Assembly (NCBI GenBank): GCA_020055645.1
Contig: CM034548.1
Location: forward strand, 14,446,001-14,510,000
DNA from: Tomocerus qinae
Lineage: Eukaryota; Arthropoda; Collembola; Entomobryomorpha; Tomoceridae
Reading direction: 5' to 3'
Length of the DNA stretch: 64,000 bases
Part shown: positions 1-12,595 of the stretch, piece after piece
Layout of the letters: the number at the start of each line of letters is the position of its first letter
Numbering within the stretch: position 1 is the stretch's first letter
The notes under the pieces: generated by a model
Databases searched by the model: none
What the model saw: the letters and a program-made list of their open reading frames with translations, nothing else
What the model was told of the DNA's origin: nothing
Program-made: the position numbers and the translations under genes

Positions 1-2216
1 GTACCACAAGACTTGTTTTATAGTGTGCTGAAAGTAGTAGCTTAAAAGACCTAAATGTATTTGGCCTATGAGGTTGATATGAGATGACATAGGTAAACAG
101 TGACTCACTCTCAAAAACATTACTTTGCTTAATAGAAAGTGTAATAAGAGAAGATATCTAGAGAATGGCATATAGTTGTTGTGATGTAAGTATAGGGAAA
201 GGTAATAATATTTATTTGGTTGGGAGGAGGTGAGCTTTATGGTATATTCAGTGAGGAGAGGAAGCTTTAGAGTGGACTGCTGGAGTAAAGAGCTTAACTG
301 AAATCTCAATGTGAAATAATGAGGCGTGTGGAGAGACGAACTAGAAGAGATGAGGTGTGCACGGGCATTTCATTTTTTCTCGAGATTGTTATGGGCATCA
401 TGCTGGAGAGAGAGAGAAGTTATCATGAAGGGCTATCAAAATTTTGTTTAACACGGGAAATCGTGAGGGACAAATAAAAATATGTACCTACTTACTTAGC
501 AGTGAGGGAGCTACAGTTTCGGCCAAATCGTAAATGAAAAATTTGGGGCTGATATTTACAAGCTCTAAAATCCTTTCTTTATGAGAGACTGACTTTGCCG
601 TTTTCGTCTTAGCTTTTATTACTGTGGCTCATAGTGGGTTGGATGGCTATAGAGACGCTTTTCTATTACTAAAGCTCTACTTACTGTCATTGTGTCATAT
701 CATGTTGTCATGTCTCCTCTTCTACCCACAGAATCACAGAACTTCATCTCAACCTAACTCCAGTTATACTCCACTCAATTCTGTTGTCAAGTTGCTAAAA
801 CATAATCCAAAGATCTATGCACTTACCTATTTACTTACTTCTTTATAGAATAGCATTCTCGGCAATTCCGTAATGTCTAGGTTTAGTCGTGCATTGTGAG
901 ATGAGAAAAGAACGTCTCACACTGAATTTCCATGGCTATTTTTTAAAGTACATTTAATGTTCTTCGCATAGTTTGCAATCACTCAGCTTTTTATGGCCTG
1001 GCTTTCTTAAAAAACTGTGCACCATGTGCCACATTCGTAAGGTCAAATCCTTTCTAATGACTCTTACATGCTCTATGGAGATATTATACGACTCGACTCG
1101 GAGTTTTACAATTGAAATTCACCTCGGAACAAATATCGACAAACAAGAACAAGGCAGAACAATCTATGTACAACATGCTCGTCTTATTTATTTACAAATA
1201 ATAATAGTTATACTCTTACGTATAAATAAAACCCATTCCTTTCTAACAGCAATAAAATTTCATAGATCCTGGTTTCAAGTTTTTAATTAAAATTTTTTAC
1301 TTGGAATTGGTTAATAGCATGTCGAGATGAAAGTGCAATTACTAGAATTAGTAGCCTATTGAATCCAACATTTATCTCTCGTGTATTCTGCTAGCTGTCA
1401 AAAATTGGATTTCAATGATATCGAAGTCTCCGATCTTGAATGGTACTTAAGGGGTTAAACTTTAAATGTATTCAGAGAGCAATGTTCCGGGCTGTGACTC
1501 CAATTTTGATTCAAATGGAAACAATCAACTAGCATTGTATGATATAGTTTGCAAGAAAAGACTTAAACGAGTGAGCCTCGCCCCAATTGGACTCACTTAT
1601 TATGTTTAGGGCAGTAGTACTCTGTGCTTAGAGACACAGATACCTATGACAGTCGTACTAGTTACCAATGCACAAATATATTTATTATTCTACATAGTGA
1701 AGCATGTTATTTGTGCATAGTGGAATTGGTTCGAGTAGAATAGATAGGCGAGGCAGGGAATGAGACTAGTTTGTGAGACAATAGGATGCATATTACAGAC
1801 GGGACTATATATTATGACGGTCGTGTATGTGTGACGTCTCTAGTCAAGCTATGTCAAATGTATGGTACACATAAGTACATTTGAGGAAGATGCAAGCACT
1901 CATGTATGCAAGAAGACCCATAAATATGCATGGAATATAAAACGAGGCTCAAAAGTCATTTCCTACCAACTTTTAACGCAGTTATGTCATGTAGTACGTT
2001 ACATTTACAATTGCTTTTTAAGTACTCCATTCGAACTGAAATACGTTGACGTTGATTGCACAGAGAATAGAGTTTGTAAAAATATTCAACAATATAGTAG
2101 TAGGTAGGAAGGAGCAAGCGAAGAGCGACACTAATCAAAAAGTTGAGTGCATGAGCGATGCGATGGTCAGACTCCCAACTAGCGCATCCAGACAGACTCA
2201 CATCAGACAGACCTAA

Positions 2217-2248
2217 ATACATACATACATACTAGATACATACATACA
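2217..2248. repeat. ATAC tetranucleotide microsatellite, interrupted
   Basis: Consecutive ATAC/CATA units are broken once by a TAGA step. It is a simple repeat with no coding role visible. Confidence 0.85.
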
Positions 2249-2706
2249 GACTCTTCTTCTCCATCTTTCACTACTAAAGTCAATAAAATTTCAAATAAAT
2301 GGCCATTTATGGGAGCTACAAACGATTGAAACTTTTCAAGAGTACTTACAGATAGTAGAGAGACTATCTGCCGCAGTTTCCTCTACACAAAATAAATACA
2401 TTCTTTCTGTTCTGCAAAGAGTTGCCTCTATATTTAATATGGCTTTTCTGAAAATGCATCTCTATTCCCTCGTTTATGCAACTACCTCTTTAGTCATCCA
2501 AGTTCCTACTAATACTTAAGTAGTATTTCGTACGAGTACTTAAAATCTTCTACAGTATACACCTATACTATCTTACAACAATATTTTGTATCTAGCATGT
2601 GTTTGTACATATAAGTACTTTCTGAATTGCATTATTTTCCTACGTATGAACCTACAATAATATGCAGTAGAGAGTAGAGCCAAGAATAAAGGAAGTCTGT
2701 ATTATG

Positions 2707-2730
2707 TAGTAGGTAGGTAGGTAAGTAAGT
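2707..2730. repeat. GTAG/GTAA tetranucleotide microsatellite
   Basis: The tract runs GTAG, three GGTA-type units and then GTAA units. It contains several GTAAGT strings that look like splice donors but are simply part of the repeat. Confidence 0.85.
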
Positions 2731-5064
2731 ATACCTACAAAGCTACACGTAGTCGTCCTTGTTGTATTTATAGGTATATCTGAGTTTTATTATGAGTTGA
2801 GTCGGGTAGTAGGAAGGAAGGAATGTATCCATAGCACTCGTTTTCTGTCTGATCACATTAACGGAGTGTTTTCAAGCAGTTGCTTGTTTCAAATGTTCTA
2901 AATGTTATATAAGTGAGGTCATTCTCAATGGGATAGATTTAGATTGAGTTTTTAGTCGAGTTTAGTTGAAAAGAATCGGGAGTTGAGTGAGTGAGACTAC
3001 TGACTGAACTCAGTAGAGAAAATAAAAGAAAATGACTGCAGGAGGTCCAGAGGAGAGAAGTCCATTGCATTTTGGTGGTTTGCTTCGTTCCTGAATGACG
3101 ACTCGTGAACGGAACTGCAACTACAACTCCAATCTCCGATTTCACAGACAGAATAATATGTCACAACATGGACAGTGAGAAAGAAAGGTTCTGATTGTCT
3201 TGTCGATCCGTTTGCTGGATTTCTCAGATAGTTTGTGGAGCGATGTGGTTGAGTTGAGGTCTCTTCAATCCATTCATCTATCGAATTCAAAAAAGAATTC
3301 TTTAAAGGAATTGTCCTTTAAAGGAATGCTTTTCTATTGTCAACTTTTTTCTCAACTTCTCTCCTCTTACTCCATTGTATATTACTTAACAACACACAGA
3401 CTCACTCATTTTATCCCGGACAATTGCTCTATTCGTCTTACACACGCATCCACACATACAACTACTAGTAGCTATTCAGCTATTTCTAATAGTATAACTT
3501 AATGTAACACAATGATAGTGAATATATAGTAACTATGTCTAAACACAAGTACAAAGATGCTCTTCCCTATATAATATAAAATAATCCGAAATCCAACTCA
3601 ATTCTTGGTCCGAACCTTTCCCTATCTTTTCTTCTACTATTATATTCTCATGTCTGTTTCTACCAAAGGGACATTTCAAGTGACAGAATCACTGTTGTTC
3701 TTTCAATACTCCATTATTTCGTGTACATACACTACGAGTAAATACAAATAACGATATAGACTCTCACAGTCACATCACAATCACAATGCCCGTCATTACA
3801 GAACTGAGCATAAACCATCCTCGTATATTGTACAATGTCACATCCACATCAACATGAGAAATCTCTTGTTAAGGAAATCCTTGTCGTATTTTACAGCACA
3901 GACTTTTGTAAACACAGATACATAAGTACTCACTATCTTTATCTACAAAATATACAATCCTTTACTCCCAAGCTCTGCCCTGGAATCAATAATGTCCTCT
4001 CACATCCTTTTGCACTTACGTAATAGATATATTCACTATATAAAAGAACCTGTGCACCTTATTAAAAAATGCATTCTTGTAAACCCTTGTGGTTTTCTTC
4101 TGCATATGCACCAACCTAAATATAAGTGAAAGTTAAACGTGGATATCTATAATGAGTTGCTATATCAGAACCACGTAGCCATAAAATATGGTGGACGGAG
4201 ATAATGTGAATTTTCTACGGCTGTTAAAAATAAAACTCAGCATATTTGGTTGGTTTATCTTAATGTAATAGTTAAGGGGAAGGATTCATTCCTTGCAGCG
4301 ATTGTGCGTAATGTTTATTATTCCATGTATGCGTGTTTACAATATTTCATGCTTTAACAAATATTGACACCTTTTAAAACTCGGGATCTAATTCTTGTAG
4401 TATATATACCAATAGATTTTAAAAGTGCCTCTATATAGATTGTGGGACTTGTTCAGTTGAAAAATAAATCTGCAGATGTATAATCACAGTTGGATTAGCC
4501 AGAACAAAAAGGCTTATCGTTTATTTTATACTTTATCTGAATGTAGCCGCAAACAAAGCTGATGTAATGTAAACGCTGGATCCTGATCCGATTCTCTGAA
4601 ATGGTGTTAGATCATGCACTCGGGTCTGGGAAGATAAATGTCCTTCCCTCCCTAATCTTTCTCATGTTGTAATTGTGTTGTAGTCAGAGATTGTGTCGAG
4701 CAAGCCAAAAAAGAATTTCAGTTCATGATATCACAGAAAACCGTCTCGATAATCCCAGATCCACATTAGGCGACTGTGACACGAAAGATTGACATTGGAG
4801 ACCTGGGCTTTGACTGCTGGACTCCGTAAATGTAGTGACTTGTGTGTGTGGGGAGAAATGATTATTATGCAATACAAGTCTACTTAGTATTTCATAGCTG
4901 CGTGCATTTAGGTTTGCAAGTGAATTTTGTAGGGCCTAGAACTAAATAGAATGGATTCCATGTAACAATGGTGACTACGAACGAATGTCGCTTGGTTGCC
5001 TATTATGATTACGATTGGTTGTAATATTTTATTTTGTCACCTTAGTGTTTCCTGCGGTTTCTGC

Positions 5065-5286
5065 TCATTCTCCTTCCTTCCATTTAAGCATTTTCTGGGT
5101 TAACTGAACGTAGTAACCCTTTGGCTTCGGTGTGAGAGAGAAAAATTTGTTTGTTATGTGAGAAAGTCTTAGAATCTGCATTAGTCTGACGGTTGTGGTC
5201 ACGGGCTCCATTGTACTTCTTGCTTCAACTGTAGAGCAGATGTAGCTGAGAAATAGTAAAATGGCGATAATTAAATGAATAAACAT
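5065..5286 (-). CDS. Small ORF with signal peptide, unknown protein
   Basis: This is a 73-codon reading frame that I do not recognise. Residues 1-22 form a textbook secretion signal: a short N-terminus, a hydrophobic run rich in Ile and Leu, then STVEA as a likely cleavage site before RSTMEP. The predicted mature part is about 50 residues, basic overall, with one KPKG stretch and no cysteine or dibasic cleavage site. The start codon has A at -3. There is no splice site or poly(A) signal that I can tie to it, and hydrophobic N-termini arise by chance in AT-rich DNA. It could be a secreted peptide gene, a first exon, or noise. Confidence 0.15.
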   Translation of the reverse strand: MFIHLIIAILLFLSYICSTVEARSTMEPVTTTVRLMQILRLSHITNKFFSLTPKPKGYYVQLTQKMLKWKEGE

Positions 5287-6903
5287 ACTGTTGCTATATA
5301 TTATACTTATTGTTGGATTAGGACATATTATTCTCTAATGCACTCTTGTAAACTCCAGCAGACTACTCCATGTAGCTACAATCTGCTGCACTTTATCACG
5401 CTAAAGATTCACCAAAGAGAATCCCCCCGTAACGAATGCATGAAGTATGAAGTGAAAAGAGCCACTCTTTGATCTTGCAGCTGACTACATTGCATGGTCC
5501 TCTATAGATGATGCACTTCATCCTAAAGCTAACTCTAAGACTTGAGAATTAAGCCAGCTTATGCTGCAAACAAACGATCTTACTTAAAAAGCCAACAACA
5601 CCTCGTACCATCTCATGTAGGTACCAACTATTTATTTATATCTAGCAAAGAAAATAAAATACATTCTTATATACGTACATCTCTTCCCTCGTGCAACTAA
5701 ATACTTTGCATACTCCAGGCATTCGTGAGTGAGCTCATTTTTAGCATGTGCTGTGAAAGCGGTGGAGAAATTTTAATATTCGCATTTTAGATCACATCCA
5801 GTATGGAGTGTGGACTGGGATGATGAGGATGAATGTTTTAAATAAATTCTAACTATGCAATTAGCTGCATGATATACAGAGAAATGCATCTGTGGCGCGA
5901 AGAGATGTATGCACAGGACATTGACAGTGAGAAAGGCGAGTGATTGAATCGAGCGTTTGTTGTACATGCATATTTTTGAGCCAGATGTGGGCATCGTTGA
6001 AGTAATTATCGGCTTTGATGTTCCACGGAGGAGGCAGAGATTGAAATGCGTGACAGGGACTGACATTGTAATGAAGAGAGTCGTGGCGGAAGCGTATTTT
6101 TAGGTAGTCTAAAAAAGACAGTGTACTAATTTGACCCCTGCACTTGGCTTTTCCAACATCTCTCGACAATGAGAGCGTAATGAAGATCGAATGTGTCTAT
6201 TTCAGTTCCCTGCTACTTATTCACTCACACGAGAGCAAACAAGGAACCACTATCTAATATGCTATTACATACTTCTCCCTCCGTCGATGCCTTGTAATGC
6301 AGTGTTTGTCGACTGACTGGAGTGTATTACTTAATATTTTGTAGGTACGTTATTAGTGGAGATGGCCGACAGGGCCTGTGATACATTGCACACACTTCTC
6401 TCTATGCCCTATATGCTGAATCTACAGCCCAACCGTCTCGATATCCCATTGTCATGCAATTTCCTGCAGGAGTAGATCTGGGGAGTCATCCCAATGAATC
6501 ACTTGGGACACACCTTGCTTACCGCTTACTTTCTTGAAACATTGCATTCAGATGATGTTTTTTCTGAGCCGTATACAAAAGAAACCCATAACATTATAGC
6601 AACTATAAATGACTATATCTATTTCCCAACAAGGACCCTTCCTCACACAGCCAAACCCAAGTGATATCTCTGTCATACTGATACTGAAACTAAGTAGAGA
6701 TGTAATGTAGCTAACTACCTTTCCTTACATATAAGTACAGTGCAGTCGTTTTAAAGATATGCAATCTCCTCCGGCCTTTACACTTTCCGTCCGCTTAGGG
6801 CTTCCTTACGCACTCTGCCATAACAAAACAGACAGACAACTTAACTGCAGTGCCTTCCTATACAATCTATACCAGTATATGCTGCAATAGAAGTACTGCG
6901 GAC

Positions 6904-6920
6904 TAGTAGTAGTAGTAGTG
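6904..6920. repeat. TAG trinucleotide microsatellite
   Basis: Five or six TAG units occur in tandem. It is a simple repeat. Confidence 0.85.
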
Positions 6921-9900
6921 GATCATATTACTTCGGGGATATGTGGGTAACTACTTTATAACAACTTACTACTACTTCAGGACAAAACATACATGTGTGT
7001 TGCCCGATGTGGATAAGGGTAGGTACTTATATTAATATGGTATGGATACACCTCTTTGGAGGATAAGGGATATGTAGAGAGGGAGCATGTTTAGTAGTAA
7101 ATGGTGTGTATATGGAAAACGGAGTATGCACTGGTTAGGCAGATCCGACGTCTTCTTAATACTTCTCCGTAAAAGTATTTTATGAGAGACATTACTGCAT
7201 TACGTAGGAATACGGAGAGGAGGAGAAGCGAGACAAACAAGACAAAACAGAATAAAATAGAGGTAGGCAACTATCTATTACATCTATAGGTACGTAATAC
7301 GAGACCCTTACTTATTTCCAGAGACGAAGAACGAAACTAGGAACGGACATTTTCTCTCTTAACTTTCCTCTATTTACTCCATTTCCATTTTCATGTCTTG
7401 TAAATGACATTGCATTACACTCTTGTTTTCTAATGTGGAGTCGTTCGCCATATTCTCTAGAGCAGAGGAAATCCCAAAGACAAAGCAGAACAGAACACTG
7501 CATCGGGACACTGATATCAAACTCTACTTATGTGACACAAATATTCCTCCTTTCCGTTACATCCGTCCTTTCAATTTCAACGGAAAGGCAGGATCTGTAT
7601 GAATTGAAACACACATTATGCATTACATTAAATCCCAATGTGCAATATAAATAAGTGCATGTTGGAGAGAAAGACCTAGTGACAGAAGGTATACGAACTT
7701 AACTGTACATCTTTCTTTATGGATATTCTGATTAAATAGAGACGTTTATATGATCTTTGTAATAAATGGGGAATAAATCTATATTATGAGTGATATATGC
7801 ATATATTATAGGAATGTGGGGAAGTGGAGGCAGTGGAAGTGGAGAAAGAGGAAGTAGAGAATTAAATGAAGAAAGGAAGCAAGGAAACCCAAGTTGGAAT
7901 GAAGGATGAAGATTTCGATTTGCCAGTGTAGAATCCCCATCCCAGGAGAGAGCAGAGGGCTGAGACCTCATAATATAAAAGTTAAGCGTGTTTCTATTTG
8001 ATATCCGACTGTTTTCCCTCATATCAATCTTTGACAATATGAAAGACGCTTTCAGAGAGAATCCCTATCCCAATAATCTCCTCCACGCTATCCATCTCGT
8101 ATGAATGAGCACTTTATATGAATATCTCACATCCACAGTCAGACAGACAGAGCACCTCACAAACCAAACAACTCAACCAGAGCCAACTCACAACACAACA
8201 CACAAATCTCTCATTCATTCTCCCTCCTACACACACACTACTCATACACTTTACCTACTCCCACTAATATTATTAACTCATAATATTATTACAATAGCTT
8301 ATACGTCATTATCATAGTCCTGATCATTATGCACCCTATAATATGAATCGCCATTCCCTACTCTCACTTTCTGTAGAATGTTCAGCTATGTTTACTTTAC
8401 ACATACTCATTGTCAGTTTCTTCCACAGAGTTAAATAAATCCCATTATGCATGACATTAGAAAACCCTTGCTTTCCCTTATTTTGTAATAAGTATGTATA
8501 TATATCCATTTAGAGATATAATAATAATAATATACAGAAGATGATGAGCAGAGGTCTACTTAAAGAAGTAGGTACACACTTATGATGAAATGAATGTCTT
8601 TTTGACTGTGCTCCAAAACATTTTAGGTCGCAGGAGATTGTCAAGTCAAGGCTCAGAGAGATGAATTGTGCTATCTTCTGTGAGATCTGCAAATTCTAAG
8701 AGAATTACGCAAATCATTATACTAATACTTAGGTTTATAATAAGTTTTGCTGCTCTACTTCAGCTCCTTTCTCCGCTTGGCGAACATAATCTACTCGACT
8801 GCTGCCTTGTTGAATGAACGATTGTGATGCGTTCATGTGAACAAGCTTCCTGATAATAAACCATATTATCTCCAAGTCCAGTCATCTCAACTCTGCTGTA
8901 CACTACATACTCCTGTCATATTAAACTTATATACTACTTCACTGCACATTATACCCCTATTTTCAAATAAGCAATAGTAAGAAAATTTTGGCTCAACAAT
9001 AACCTCGAAACAATTCGATCCCATTTTTTCTAATGGGACATATATACTTGGGTATATATGGGTAGCCACACTATAGTAAGCACTATATGAAGCCATACCC
9101 TTTCACAAAAAAGCACTATGTCAATTCTGCAAGTTTTATTTGCATAACTGTATCTGGACTCTATACTATCACATACCTAATGATTTTACTATGAAAAAGA
9201 TCTTAAGATAGGGATTTTTCTGCTTCTTTAAAGTGGGGGTATCATGGGAAGGGAATGAAAGAGAAGTCGCAATACGGAATACGCCATTCATAATATTACA
9301 TTCTTATGCATATTATGACATGCCTAGAACAGAGAGAAACAGGCTTGTATTCAGTTCAGTGTAATGCATATGATATGAGTAGAACAGTAAAAGTAGGGAG
9401 AGTACTTTGTTGGGACACAGATATTGATTCATGTGCAGAAGGTGCCTAAAATATTCTTTGTTAGTATGTTCCCAACATATGCATATCATGAAATACCAAA
9501 TGTCAATCTCTCTATCTCAACTATATTTACTTACTTATTTTTGGACGCATTTGCTTGTAGCAACTCCCAAACTGTGACTAACATAGCTCACAACGGATGC
9601 TAGAAACATTGTAACGCATAGAGCTTAGTGAAAGCCAACAAAATGAGAAAGCTATTCACAAAATCCTATAGTACCTACATGATACAATATAAACATGACC
9701 GGAATACACTTTTGTGCATATATTTATCATGCTCCTGATACTGTATCCGTAATTTTCAATTTCATTTCTATTTGCATAATTCTGATATCTACCCATACCC
9801 ACCACTTATTATTATTTTTGTATACCTACATAAATATTTCATAAATGTCCAATAGCATTCACTAACCTGAGATGCAATATTATATTTGCCAAGATTTCCA

Positions 9901-12531
9901 CAGAAAGACACTTGCAATTTCAATATACACTTTTGCAAAAAATTAAAGAGCAAAAATCTTTCCAAAGATTTCATTATTTGTATTTGTGATCTCTGGCAGT
10001 GTTAAGTATGCACACAAATATACTTTCGTATTGAAAATAAGGTAGGACTGAATGTAATCTAAAATTTCTATAGACGTCTATGAAAATGTAATAATATTTG
10101 GTACGACTTACAACTTTCGTGGGCATATTAGTTATATTGCTATTTTATAAACTAGCAAGTGATCCTAGATGAAAAAATCAAGGATTTCTCAGTAAGCAGT
10201 TTACTACTGGACAACAAAGCAATCTTTGAGAGGTTACATAGATCCATACAAAAATATTTACATGTAAGTAGTGCTTATTTAATCTTTCCTCCCTGGAATC
10301 CGTTTTGAATGAAAAAAAATGAGTAGGCAAAGGTTCTGTAAGCACCTATTTATCTTTTCTTTGAAGTAATGACGAAAATCTAGGTTTTTTGCTAATTCCT
10401 TCATACGTTGTCCGTCGTAGGTTTATAACGACCGAGATCTTTGAATCGTTTCTTTTCGTTATTAAAGTAACCTAAATACACCCAATTTAGTCGTTATGAA
10501 AGATATTATTGATGTTGGCATTAATGTCACTACTAAAGCTATGGAAACTGATAACTGTACAATTTTTACTTCAAAGGCATCTTCTTTACGTCTATAGAAT
10601 TAAATTCGTAGGACTGATCAATGTAATATCCTTCCAACTACAGATCTCTAGGTAAAATGAATACAATCTTACTTTTACGACTTTCTCCATTTACTTCTCA
10701 TTTTTCTTGTCTGTATTTATCATTACCCTCTTTCTTGAATCTCTTTTGTCACAGATACATTGGTATATTTATACGTTTGAATAAATTGTCGACTCCTTTG
10801 TACTCTCTACATAATATTCTATGGTAAGTGGTCCATGATACATACAGTATGTAAATTGTATAGGGATATAATTTGAAGTCTGGAGCTTCCATTCGGAGAT
10901 AAACTTACATGGCTCCCCTTGTCTGTTTGTTATCTCAGAAATTAAAGAGACACAACAGTAAAATTATGATCCTATATGATTCAGTAGAGTGAGTTACAAT
11001 AGGTCGTTATGACATGTGAAAGACAGAAAATTGAGATAGCAATGAAAGAATAGGAGAGAGAAGAAAGAGGGCCAGTCAGCATTCGGCTTCAAATGAAAAG
11101 CACTCAATCTGTGTTTTCATTTCTCCTTCTAGTGTCTACTTATCAATCCAGCTTTGAGTGGATCTAAACACAAAGAAGAAATGATATACGAGTGGAGCAA
11201 AGTGGCCTTCTAATGCCACTAAGTGAAATCCAATCAACTTTGCTTGTCTTTATCCTCAAACAGCCTAATGGCTACGATGTAATTTATACACATTAAATGA
11301 ATAGTTCCATTCGCATGGCTACCCTGTCAAATTGAGACTTTCTCCAATCATATCACGAATTTCCTGACACAATACTTATAAATAATGTAAATGATCCTTT
11401 CAAAGCACAAAAGCATATTGCAAAAGCTACCTTTCATTTCTCTGCACATTATCTTCTAATTTCCACCTATTCATTTTCATATTCTATCTTTTTTATATCA
11501 TTATCCCTGTATTATCCCTTCTGTGCTAGACTATCAAATTTCTGTGCCAGACAGATGTTTATAATGCGTGAAATTCGTATCTAAATTAGCAGCATTCTAA
11601 GATGTAATTCTATTCCGTGTCATGATTCATTTAAAAGAAGGTTAAATTTGCAAAAAATAAGAATGCCTATAAGAGAGTAAGGTTTTCTAGTCTCCATTAA
11701 AAAACAGTCTAGAATATGTTATTTGCAGACAAATCTTTTTCAATGGATTGACTTACATAAACACTTGAGAACAAAATGGTTAGGCCTTCCTCTTTGCTCC
11801 CCTCATCCATTTTTTCGATTGAACAAATTCGTAGAAATGTACTAAGCAAATCAACTTGAATTAGTAAAAGAGATCCCACTTGAATCCTTTAGCTAGCTAA
11901 TGGCTTGCCTCCCTCAGTGAACTGTGTCTAAGTAAACGGGGGGCTGAGAGAGAACAATACTGCTTTTCCCAAGTTCGTTACGATTACGAATAACTGTTTG
12001 CAGATCAAGGCACTTGGTGTAAAGCACTATAGATCTTTAATGTTAAGTAAGGAAAATTATTGACCTACATTGGCTTTCACTTCTTGCTTACTCTTCGCCC
12101 GTATCAAATACATTTAGTTACTTATCTATCAAGCCAAGAACAAAAGTTTTTAGCTAAGTAAATAGTTACAATTTGTCGCTAGTTTATGTAACGATTTATT
12201 TTTCTCAATTCATATTAGACACAAGATGATGTTTGTTCTTGTGCACATTTTCAATGATTTACTCTCTACTTATTCTAGATAAAACAATAGATAATAAGCA
12301 ATATAGGTTATGTAGAAAATTAGCAAATTTTTTTGGATTTCGGCAATGTAATTTAGGTCAACAGTGACATCTCTATTTATATACTTCACTTGTAATTCTA
12401 AACCGACTTCAATAGCTAAATAACATTATCTGTCAGTTATGCCAAGCAAATGAACTGTAAGTTCAGTCTCAATCGAAAAAGATAATGTTTTGGCATATTT
12501 TGTGTATGTAGTTCAGAAGTTTTTCGTGTAG

Positions 12532-12595
12532 AAGGCTAGATACACAGCGTGCACAAAGTTACGGAAATCGAAATACCACTACAGGGAACAGAACT
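12532..12595 (+). other. Exon-like segment with good splice sites
   Basis: This 64-nt segment follows a T/G-rich tract ending TTTTTCGTGTAG and is followed by ACT|GTAAGTA, close to consensus on both sides. Two of three frames are open: one begins KARYTACTKL and the other RLDTQRAQSY. I recognise neither. It could be a small coding or untranslated exon of a plus-strand gene, for example an upstream alternative exon of the gene starting near 33.4 kb. It could also be a chance pairing of splice-like strings, which is not rare over 64 kb. Confidence 0.2.

Larger units (their letters stand above)
1..12531. other. Non-coding stretch without a supportable gene
   Basis: I see no exon with both good splice sites and a convincing reading frame here, apart from the small secreted-type reading frame near 5.1-5.3 kb listed separately. 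The stretch is AT-rich with scattered microsatellites: ATAC units at 2217-2248, GTAG/GTAA units at 2707-2730 and TAG units at 6904-6920. A short cluster of nested direct and inverted repeats lies at about 3286-3330, with two GAATTC sites ten bases apart and a CTTTAAAGGAAT direct repeat. Reading frames of 60-105 codons occur on both strands, but they have the composition and frequency expected by chance. It may be intergenic or intronic. Confidence 0.6.

Noticed and set aside
2707..2730. Several GTAAGT strings resembling splice donors
   Set aside because: They are units of a simple GTAG/GTAA repeat.
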